This document shows, piece after piece, positions 55,456-62,387 of a stretch of DNA of 64,000 nt. A program made the translations under genes and the position numbers. The notes under the pieces are model-generated. The model worked only from the letters and a program-made list of their open reading frames with translations, searched no databases and was not told the origin of the DNA. The DNA is from Streptomyces sp. A012304. Its GTDB lineage: Bacteria > Actinomycetota > Actinomycetes > Streptomycetales > Streptomycetaceae. The stretch covers positions 357,538 to 421,537 of the forward strand of contig NZ_BQUN01000098.1 of the NCBI RefSeq assembly GCF_026008495.1, given 5' to 3'. Position 1 is the first letter of the stretch; each line of letters begins with the position of its first letter.

Positions 55456-55866
55456 GTGAGCGAGGAGACCGGCGCCCTCGGCACCCGCCCGGCCATGGTC
55501 GCGCCGGGCGAGCGGGGCGCGACCCGGATCGCCGACCGGGTCGTGGCGAAGATCGCCGCGCAGGCCGCGCGCGAGGCCGTCGGCCCCTTGCCGCCGGACG
55601 CCGCGCGCCCGCACGCCACCGTCGTGGTCCGTCCGCACGCCCGGCTCCACGTCGACGGGCGAGGGCCCGTCGACGCCGCACACATCCGTGTCCATCTCGA
55701 ACTCGACTATCCGAGCGACCTCGGCCCCCGCTGCCACGCGGTGCGTCGCCATGTCACCGAGCGGGTAGGCGCGTTGGTGGGAATGGAGGTGCCGGAAGTC
55801 GCCGTCCAGATCGAGCGACTGCATCTGGTGGCGGCCCACGGCGCGGTACACGGGAGGACGCGATGA
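55456..55866 (+). CDS. Second Asp23/Gls24 family protein
   Basis: 136 aa from GTG 55456 (an in-frame GTG at 55432 overlaps the preceding gene by 20 nt). Asp23-like pattern: TRIADRVVAKIAAQAAREAVG, HIRVHLELDYPSDLGPRCHAVRRHV and VGMEVPEVAVQIERLHLV. Its stop overlaps the next ATG (ATGA). More divergent than the protein at 54750. Confidence 0.82.
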   Translation: MSEETGALGTRPAMVAPGERGATRIADRVVAKIAAQAAREAVGPLPPDAARPHATVVVRPHARLHVDGRGPVDAAHIRVHLELDYPSDLGPRCHAVRRHVTERVGALVGMEVPEVAVQIERLHLVAAHGAVHGRTR

Positions 55867-56498
55867 GCGAGCCCCGCGGCACGGAGGGCACCACACAGCG
55901 CCTGCCGGTCCTGGAGAAACCCCCCGAGGAGACGGCGGGACCCGTCCCCGCGCGCGGCAGCGGCCGCTTCTGGTCCGCGCGCCGGGTCCCGGCGGCCGTC
56001 GTCGCCCTGCTGCTCCTGGCCCTCGCGGGCGCCTTCCTCTACGACATCGCCGCCGTGCGCGCCGACCGGCCCGCCCTGCACGCGCGGCGCGAACTCGCCC
56101 GGCAGCTCGCCGAGCGGCCCCTGGACGACATCTGGGTGCTGGTCGGCGCGGGCGTCGCCGCCGCCCTCGGCCTGTGGCTGATCGTCCTCGCCGTCACCCC
56201 GGGCCTGCGGGACGTCCTGCCCATGCACCGCACCCGCCCCGACGTGCGCGCCGGACTCCACCGGGGCGCCGCCGCGCTGGTGCTGCGCGACCGGGCCATG
56301 GAGGTCGCCGGCGTGCGGTCGGTCCGGGTACACGCGGGCCGCCGCCGGGCCGACGTGCACGCGGTGTCCCACTTCCGCGACCTGGACGACGTCCGCGCCG
56401 ACCTGGACGCCGTGCTGGGCGACGCGGTGCGCGGCCTCGGGCTCACCCGGCCGCCGAGGCTGTCGGTGCACGTGCGCCGGCCCGGCAGGAAGGGGTGA
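55863..56498 (+). CDS. DUF6286-like membrane protein of the Asp23 cluster
   Basis: 211-aa protein with a cytoplasmic Pro-rich start, two membrane helices (about 43-63 and 90-112) and a C-terminal Asp23-like domain (DRAMEVAGVRSVRVHAGRRRADVHAV). ATG 55863 overlaps the previous stop. Probably anchors the soluble Asp23 proteins at the membrane (inference from AmaP). Confidence 0.82.
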   Translation: MSEPRGTEGTTQRLPVLEKPPEETAGPVPARGSGRFWSARRVPAAVVALLLLALAGAFLYDIAAVRADRPALHARRELARQLAERPLDDIWVLVGAGVAAALGLWLIVLAVTPGLRDVLPMHRTRPDVRAGLHRGAAALVLRDRAMEVAGVRSVRVHAGRRRADVHAVSHFRDLDDVRADLDAVLGDAVRGLGLTRPPRLSVHVRRPGRKG

Positions 56499-56503
56499 GG
56501 GCC

Positions 56504-57082
56504 GTGATCAGGACCGTCAACCGTGTGCTGCTGGGGCTCGTCGGCCTCGTCCTGCTCGTCGTCGGCGGCGCCGTGCTCGCCGTCGGCCTGGGCGCCTCGC
56601 CGCCCTCCTGGTGGATCCACCACGGACGCCACGACGTGCTGCTGAGCACCGCCGAACGCACCCGCTGGCGCGACGACGCCTGGTGGTGGCCGACCGTCCT
56701 CGCCGTGCTCGCGGTCCTCGTGCTGCTCGCCCTGTGGTGGCTGGTCGCGGTCCTGCGCCGCCGCCGGCTGCACGAGGTGCTGGTCGACACCGGTGACGGC
56801 GCGGGCGCGCTGCTGCGGGGCCGCGCCCTGGAAGGCGCTCTGGCCGCGGACGCGGCCCGCCCCGACGGTGTGGCCCACGCCCACGCCCACCTCACGGGCC
56901 GCAGGAACGCCCCCGAGGCCCACGTACGCCTCCTCCTGGAGCCGCATGTGGACCCCGCCGAGGCCCTGGACCGTCTCACCGCCGAGGCGCTGACCCACGC
57001 GCGGGACTCGGCGGCGCTGCCGGCCCTCCCCGCGGAGGTCCGCCTCAGGACGGCCAAGCACAAGGCGGGCAGGGTCAGTTGA
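56504..57082 (+). CDS. AmaP-like alkaline-shock membrane anchor protein
   Basis: 192-aa protein from GTG 56504 (AGGAAGGGG 9 nt upstream; an overlapping GTG at 56495 has the RBS too close). N-terminal TVNRVLLGLVGLVLLVVGG matches the AmaP first helix; second helix about 61-85; cytoplasmic C-terminal domain of about 100 residues, His/Ala-rich (VAHAHAHLTG). Last of the cluster. Confidence 0.84.
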   Translation: MIRTVNRVLLGLVGLVLLVVGGAVLAVGLGASPPSWWIHHGRHDVLLSTAERTRWRDDAWWWPTVLAVLAVLVLLALWWLVAVLRRRRLHEVLVDTGDGAGALLRGRALEGALAADAARPDGVAHAHAHLTGRRNAPEAHVRLLLEPHVDPAEALDRLTAEALTHARDSAALPALPAEVRLRTAKHKAGRVS

Positions 57083-57089
57083 CGGCGCG

Positions 57090-57845
57090 TCAGAAACCGT
57101 GGCGCATGCCGCCGTCGACGGGCAGCATGAGCCCGGTCAGATAGGAAGCGGCCGGTGACAGCAGGAAGGCCGCCGTCCGCCCGAACTCCTCCGGCGTCCC
57201 GTACCGCCGCAGCGGGATCCGGGCCTCGTGCGCGGCCCGCGTCGCCTCCGGGTCGGCCGACAGCCCGTCCAGCTCACGCACCCGGTCGGTGTCGATCCGG
57301 GCCGGCAGCAGCCCGACCACCCGCACACCCCGCGGCCCCAGCTCGTCCGCGAGCGACTTCGCGAACCCGGCCAGCCCCGGCCGCAGCCCGTTGGAGATCG
57401 TCAGCCCGGGGATCGGCTCGTGCACCGACCCGGACAGCACGAACCCGATGACCCCGCCCGCCTCCAGCTCGGCGGCAGCGGCCCGGGCGAGCCGCACCGC
57501 GCCCAGGAACACCGACTCGAACGCCGCCTGCCACTGCTCGTCGGTGTTGTCGGCGACGAACCCGGGCGGCGGGCCGCCGACGCTCACCAGGACGCCGTCG
57601 AAGCCGCCGAAGTGCTCACGGGCGGCCGCGATCAGCCGCCCGGCCGCCTCCGGGTCGGCGTTGTCCACGGCCACCCCGACCGCGTTCGGCCCCAGCTCCT
57701 TCGCCGCGTCGGCGGCCCGCTGCTCGTCCCGTCCGGTGACGACCACCTTCGCGCCGTCCGCGACCAGCTCACGCGCGGCGGCGTTGCCGAGGCCGCGCGT
57801 GGCCCCGGTGACGACGTACACCCGGTCCTTCAGTCCAAGATCCAT
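57090..57845 (-). CDS. Short-chain dehydrogenase/reductase, atypical active site
   Basis: 251-aa SDR. Cofactor loop TGATRGLGNA (residues 14-23), GRDEQ and C-terminal YLTGLMLPVDGGMRHGF are normal. In place of the catalytic YxxxK the aligned segment is S-N-G-L-R (in LTISNGLRPGLAGFAKSLADEL). Such SDRs occur as a recognisable subgroup but may not act by the classical mechanism. Convergent with the Asp23 cluster; 4 bp downstream of the GH15 stop on the same strand. Confidence 0.88.
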   Translation of the reverse strand: MDLGLKDRVYVVTGATRGLGNAAARELVADGAKVVVTGRDEQRAADAAKELGPNAVGVAVDNADPEAAGRLIAAAREHFGGFDGVLVSVGGPPPGFVADNTDEQWQAAFESVFLGAVRLARAAAAELEAGGVIGFVLSGSVHEPIPGLTISNGLRPGLAGFAKSLADELGPRGVRVVGLLPARIDTDRVRELDGLSADPEATRAAHEARIPLRRYGTPEEFGRTAAFLLSPAASYLTGLMLPVDGGMRHGF

Positions 57846-57849
57846 GGCT

Positions 57850-59637
57850 CTATCCTGCCTCCTCGCCGCCGAACAGCGTGAGGGCGGTGTTCACCAGACC
57901 GATGTGGCTGAAGGCCTGGGGGAAGTTGCCGAGGTGGCGGCCGGCCACCGGGTCGTACTCCTCCGCGAGCAGCCCCACGTCGTTCGTCAGGCGGCACAGC
58001 CGGTCGAACAGCTCCCGCGCCTCCCGCACCCGGCCCGTCATGTGCAGCGCGTCGGCGAGCCAGAACGAGCAGGCCAGGAAGGCGCCCTCGTCGCCCGGCA
58101 GGCCGTCGACGGTGGCCCCCTCGGTGCTGTAGCGGCGCAGCAGCCCGCCGTGGCCGAGTTCCTCGCGGACCGCGTCGACGGTGCCGACCACCCGAGGGTC
58201 GTCGGGCGGCAGGAAGCCGACGCGGGGGATCAGCAGCAGCGCGGCGTCCAGGTCGCGTGAGCCGTAGTACTGGGTGAAGGTGTTGCGCACGGGGTCGTAG
58301 CCCCGCTCACAGACCTCGCGGTGCACCTCGTCGCGCATCTTCCGCCAGCCGTCCAGGTCCCCGCGCAGCTGGGGATAGTCCTCCAGCGCGCGAACCGCCC
58401 GGTCGGCGGCCACCCACACCATCACCTTCGAGTGCACGAACTGGCGGCGCCCGCCGCGCACCTCCCACAGCCCCTCGTCGGGCTGCCGCCAGTGCTGCTC
58501 CAGCCAGGTCATCAGCGCGCACTGCAGGGACCACATGTGCGGCTTGGGCTTCATGCCCGCGACCCGGCCGAGCGAGAACGAGTCCATGACCTCGCCGTAG
58601 ACGTCCAGCTGGAGCTGGTTCACGGCGCCGTTGCCGATGCGTACGGGCTGCGAGCCCGCGTACCCCGACAACCAGGGCAGCTCGTACTCGGGCAGTCTGC
58701 GCTCGCCCGCCAGCCCGTACATGATCTGGAGATCGGCCGGGTCGCCCGCGACGGCGCGCAGCAGCCAGTTGCGCCAGGCCTCGGCCTCCTCCTGATAGCC
58801 GGCCGCCAGCAGCGCGCCGAGGGTGAGGGTGGAGTCGCGCAGCCAGCAGTAGCGGTAGTCCCAGTTGCGCACCCCGCCGAGCTCCTCGGGCAGGGAGGTG
58901 GTGAGCGCGGCGGCGATGCCGCCGGTCGGGACGTAGGTGAGGGCCTTCAGGGTGATCAGGGAGCGCACGACGGCGTCCCGGTGGGGCCCGTGGTAGCGGC
59001 AGCGCGACGACCACGCCTGCCAGTCCTCGACGCTGGCCCGCAGCGCGGCGTAGGGGTGGACGAGCGGTGGCCGGGGGTGGTGGGAGGGGTGCCAGGTCAG
59101 CACGAAGGCGACCGACTCGCCCTCGCCCACGGTGAACTCCGAGTGGGTGCTGAAGTCCTCGCCCCAGGTGGGCACGGGCGGATCGCTGCGGAACCACACC
59201 GCGTCCGGTCCGGCGACCGCCACCCGGTGGCCGTCGGTCCGGCGCATCCACGGCACGACCCAGCCGTAGTCGAAGCGCAGCCGCAGCGTGGAGCGGACGG
59301 CGACCCGGCCGCGCAGGCCCCGCACGATCCGTACGACGTCGGGGGCGCGGTCGCGCTGCGGCATCAGGTCGGTGACGCGGATCGCGCCCTCGCGGGTCTC
59401 CCACTCGGTGTCCAGCACCAGCGTGCCGGGGCGGTAGGCGCGGCGGGTGCAGGCGCCGTCGACGCCCTTGGGCGCGATGCGCCAGTGGCCGTTCTCCTCG
59501 TCCCCGAGGAGCCGGGCGAAGCAGGCGGCGGAGTCGAACCGCGGCAGGCACAGCCAGTCGACCGAACCGTCCACACCGACCAGGGCGGCGGTCTGCTCGT
59601 CGCCGATGAGGGCGTAGTCCTCGATGCGGGGGTGCAC
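57850..59637 (-). CDS. GH15 glycoside hydrolase (glucoamylase/trehalase type)
   Basis: 595-aa enzyme from GTG 59637 (MHPRIEDYALIGDEQTAALV). The start RIEDYALIGD and VDWLCLPRFDSAACFARLLGD are hallmarks of the bacterial GH15 group that includes actinobacterial trehalases. The (alpha/alpha)6 domain has RNWDYRYCWLRDSTLTLGALL and a C-terminal Glu in LAEEYDPVAGRHLGNFPQAFSHIGLVN. No signal peptide. A TTG at 59670 is an alternative start. It may cleave trehalose or malto-oligosaccharides in the cytoplasm. Confidence 0.9.
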   Translation of the reverse strand: MHPRIEDYALIGDEQTAALVGVDGSVDWLCLPRFDSAACFARLLGDEENGHWRIAPKGVDGACTRRAYRPGTLVLDTEWETREGAIRVTDLMPQRDRAPDVVRIVRGLRGRVAVRSTLRLRFDYGWVVPWMRRTDGHRVAVAGPDAVWFRSDPPVPTWGEDFSTHSEFTVGEGESVAFVLTWHPSHHPRPPLVHPYAALRASVEDWQAWSSRCRYHGPHRDAVVRSLITLKALTYVPTGGIAAALTTSLPEELGGVRNWDYRYCWLRDSTLTLGALLAAGYQEEAEAWRNWLLRAVAGDPADLQIMYGLAGERRLPEYELPWLSGYAGSQPVRIGNGAVNQLQLDVYGEVMDSFSLGRVAGMKPKPHMWSLQCALMTWLEQHWRQPDEGLWEVRGGRRQFVHSKVMVWVAADRAVRALEDYPQLRGDLDGWRKMRDEVHREVCERGYDPVRNTFTQYYGSRDLDAALLLIPRVGFLPPDDPRVVGTVDAVREELGHGGLLRRYSTEGATVDGLPGDEGAFLACSFWLADALHMTGRVREARELFDRLCRLTNDVGLLAEEYDPVAGRHLGNFPQAFSHIGLVNTALTLFGGEEAG

Positions 59638-59746
59638 GGGGTGCGGGTTCCCGGCGGAACCGGACGGCAATCAGCGCCGCGCCCACCGGAGTGACACCCG
59701 CCGCACCAGGCGGGTACGGCATCGGACGGCCGGGGAGTGGGCGGGG

Positions 59747-60025
59747 TCAGGGTTGTGGTGGGGCAGGCGGTGCCTGACCCGTGCCCGAGAAGATCACGCC
59801 GGGTTCGGCCGGGGCCTGGTTCAGGACCCACAGCCCGATCAGGGTCGCCAGGGCGAAGACGACCGCGATGAGCACCGCGAGCACCAGCCGGCGCCGGCGT
59901 TCCCGGCGCAGCCACTCGCCCCGTGCCGTGCGGTAGGCGTCGGGAGCCGGCCGCACCCCGTCCGCCAGCGCCTCCAGCGCCGCGCGCAGTTCCCGCTCCG
60001 TGCGGTCGTGGCCGGTGTCGTTCAT
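59747..60025 (-). CDS. Small single-pass membrane protein, putative anti-sigma factor
   Basis: 92-aa protein: cytoplasmic charged N-terminus (ERELRAALEALADGVRPAPDAYRTARGEWLR region), one membrane helix (about 47-68) and a short Pro/Gln-rich outside tail. ATG 60025 overlaps the sigma stop (ATGA). The N-terminal pattern resembles anti-sigma-type proteins paired with Streptomyces sigma factors. Last gene of the operon. Confidence 0.75.
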   Translation of the reverse strand: MNDTGHDRTERELRAALEALADGVRPAPDAYRTARGEWLRRERRRRLVLAVLIAVVFALATLIGLWVLNQAPAEPGVIFSGTGQAPPAPPQP

Positions 60026-60597
60026 CGCCGGGCCTCCATCGCCTCGGTCAGGGCGGCGAGGCCGCGGGACGTGTGGGTCTTGACCGAGCCGCAGGAGATG
60101 CCCATCGCGGCGGCGATCTCGCTCTCCTTCAGCCCGAGCCAGTGGCGCAGCACCAGCGCCTCGCGCTGCCGGGCCGGCAACTGCTGGAGGGCGTCGATCA
60201 GCACCCGCTGGTCGTCGCGCAGCAGCGCGGTGCTCTCGGCGGAGGCGACCGTCTCGTCGGGCGGTTCCGGCGGGTTCTCCACATGCTTGCGGGCGACCTG
60301 GAGGTGACGTATCCGCATCCGGGTCAGATTGCAGACGGTGGAGCGCAGGTACGCCTCCGCCGCCTCGACGTCCCGCAGCCGCCGCCACTTCCGGTAGATC
60401 TGGTAGTAGGCCTCGGCCACCACGTTCTCCGGATCGTCGGCGCCGAGCAGCACGGCCAGCCGCAGCATCGAGGAGTAGTGCAGCTCGAAGAGCCGGGCGA
60501 GTCCGGCCTCGCGTTCCAGCTCGGCCGGGTCGACCGCCGCGAGGGCGAGCGGCTCGACGTACGGCTCCGGCACGGGGATGGGGTGTCGGCGTCTCAC
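60022..60597 (-). CDS. ECF-type sigma factor
   Basis: 191-aa group 4 sigma factor. Region 2 about 33-95 (LFELHYSSMLRLAVLLGADDPENVVAEAYYQIYRKWRRL cut by usual helices), region 4 about 130-180 (LGLKESEIAAAMGISCGSVKTHTSRG). GTG 60597 with GGGAGCG at 8 nt overlaps the symporter stop (GTGA). Coupling to an upstream transporter and a downstream membrane protein is unusual. Confidence 0.88.
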   Translation of the reverse strand: MRRRHPIPVPEPYVEPLALAAVDPAELEREAGLARLFELHYSSMLRLAVLLGADDPENVVAEAYYQIYRKWRRLRDVEAAEAYLRSTVCNLTRMRIRHLQVARKHVENPPEPPDETVASAESTALLRDDQRVLIDALQQLPARQREALVLRHWLGLKESEIAAAMGISCGSVKTHTSRGLAALTEAMEARR

Positions 60598-62150
60598 GGG
60601 GTGTTCGCTCCCGTCTCGGGACGGCGCCTGACGGTCAGGCGGGACGGCAGGTCGGTCAGGTCGGCGCCGCGCGGGACACCGAGGCGTTCGAGCACGGCGG
60701 TGCCGGCCACCACCACGGCCAGGTTGAGCAGCAGCGCCGCGAGCCCGGCGTAGATCTCCAGAGGTCCGAACCCCAGGGTGGCGATGGAGGAGAACCCCTC
60801 GCGCACCACCAGACAGGTCCCGGCCACCATGCCCGTGGCCCACCCGGCGAGCAGCGCCCGCGGATGCAGCCGGGCGGTGTACAGCCCGAGCGCCACGGCC
60901 GGGAAGATCTGCAGGATCCACACCCCGCCCAGCAGCTGGAGGTTGACGGCGTCCTGGTCGCGCAGGCCGAACACGAACGCCACCGCCCCCACCTTCGCCG
61001 TCAGCGACACCGCCTTGGCGATGCGCACCTGCCGCTTGGGCGTGGCCGTCGGATGGACGTACTCGACGTACACGTTCCGGACGAAACCCGTCGCCGCGGC
61101 GATCGACATCACGGCGGCCGGCACCAGCGCGCCCACGGTGATCGCGGCGAACACCAGCCCGGCCAGCGCCGCCGGCATCAGCCGGTCCACCAGCATCGGT
61201 ACGGCGGACTCGGCGCCGCCCGGCGGGGCCTCGACACCGGTGGCGAGGGCCGCGACGCCGAGGAAGCCGAAGAGGGCGAGCAGCCCCGTCCACACGGGCA
61301 GCGCCACCGACACCTTGCGCAGGGTGCGCGGCCCGTCGGCGGCGAAGGCGGCGGTGAGGACGTGCGGGTACATCATCAGGGCCAGCGCGGAGCCGAGCGC
61401 GAGCGTGGCGTACGCGGGCTGCTGCCCGGGGGAGAGCATCAGCGGGGAGTGGGCCACGTCCGTCCCGCCGAGCCGCCGGGCCGCCGACTCGAACACCGGC
61501 CCGGGACCGCCGAGCCGCCGCAGCACCAGCCAGCACACGGCGGTGAGCGAGACGAACACCGCCACCGCCTTCAGCGCGGAGATCACCGCGGGCGCGCGCA
61601 GCCCGTGCCGGTAGGTGGCCACCGCGAGCCCCGCGAACAGCGCCACCATCACCAGGTCACCGGCGGCGCCGCGCGGATACAGGCCGCCGGCCGTGAGCAC
61701 CGCCCGTATCCCGAGCAGTTGCAGCGCCAGGTACGGCATCGTCGCCAGGATGCCGGTCAGCGCCACCACCAGGGCCAGCGGCGGCGACCCGTACCGCCCG
61801 CGCACGAAGTCGGCGGCGGTGACGTACCCGTGCCGGCGGGCCACGCTCCACAGCCGGCTCAGCAGGACGAAGGCGAGCGGACACATGATCACCGTGTACG
61901 GCACCGCGAAGAACGCGGACGCCCCGTTGCCGTACGCCAGTCCCGGTACGGCGGTGAAGGTGTACGCGGTGAAGATCGTGCCGCCGAGCAGCAGCCAGGT
62001 CCACACCGGGCCCAGACGGCGGTCGGCCAGCGCCCAGCCCTCCAGGGAGGGCAGCCGGTCGGTGGGGCGCAGACGGCGCGCGGTGACGGCGAGCAGCGAC
62101 GCCGCGCCGATCACGGCGAGGAAAGTCGCGGTCATGGCGCCCTCGGCCAT
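60594..62150 (-). CDS. Sodium:solute symporter (SSS family), possible monocarboxylate carrier
   Basis: 518-aa transporter with about 13 hydrophobic segments. SSS motifs: GWALADRRLGPVWTWLLLGGTIFTAYTF, ADFVRGRYGSPPLALVVAL and the GLVFAAITVGALVPAAVMSIAAATGF core. Similar to MctC/acetate-type carriers. ATG 62150 has AAGGA at 9 nt; ATG 62135 is an alternative. Divergent from cstA, another carboxylate-linked transporter. Confidence 0.88.
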   Translation of the reverse strand: MAEGAMTATFLAVIGAASLLAVTARRLRPTDRLPSLEGWALADRRLGPVWTWLLLGGTIFTAYTFTAVPGLAYGNGASAFFAVPYTVIMCPLAFVLLSRLWSVARRHGYVTAADFVRGRYGSPPLALVVALTGILATMPYLALQLLGIRAVLTAGGLYPRGAAGDLVMVALFAGLAVATYRHGLRAPAVISALKAVAVFVSLTAVCWLVLRRLGGPGPVFESAARRLGGTDVAHSPLMLSPGQQPAYATLALGSALALMMYPHVLTAAFAADGPRTLRKVSVALPVWTGLLALFGFLGVAALATGVEAPPGGAESAVPMLVDRLMPAALAGLVFAAITVGALVPAAVMSIAAATGFVRNVYVEYVHPTATPKRQVRIAKAVSLTAKVGAVAFVFGLRDQDAVNLQLLGGVWILQIFPAVALGLYTARLHPRALLAGWATGMVAGTCLVVREGFSSIATLGFGPLEIYAGLAALLLNLAVVVAGTAVLERLGVPRGADLTDLPSRLTVRRRPETGANTP

Positions 62151-62209
62151 GGGTCACCGTCCTTGGTGTGCCTGTGCCCTCACCCGTTGGTTGCGCGGGG
62201 GGACGATTC

Positions 62210-62257
62210 GGTTGACGGGAAACCGGCGGGAAATCTTCTGGACATTCGCTGTCAACC
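62210..62257. promoter_or_regulatory. Inverted repeat in the symporter/cstA divergent region
   Basis: GGTTGAC (62210-62216) and GTCAACC (62251-62257), plus the palindrome AACCGGTT (62254-62261) and two CCGGCGGG copies, within the 237-bp gap 62151-62387. Candidate operator half-sites. Confidence 0.4.
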
Positions 62258-62387
62258 GGTTCCGGCGGGTGCGCAACTCTTGCACAGACCGACAGCGGGC
62301 GGGAGCCCCCCAGGCCCCGCCACCGCTGCTCCGCACTCCGTCCTGAGCTGCGGAGATCTCACCCCGCTGTGCGAGCGAGGAGCCGCC

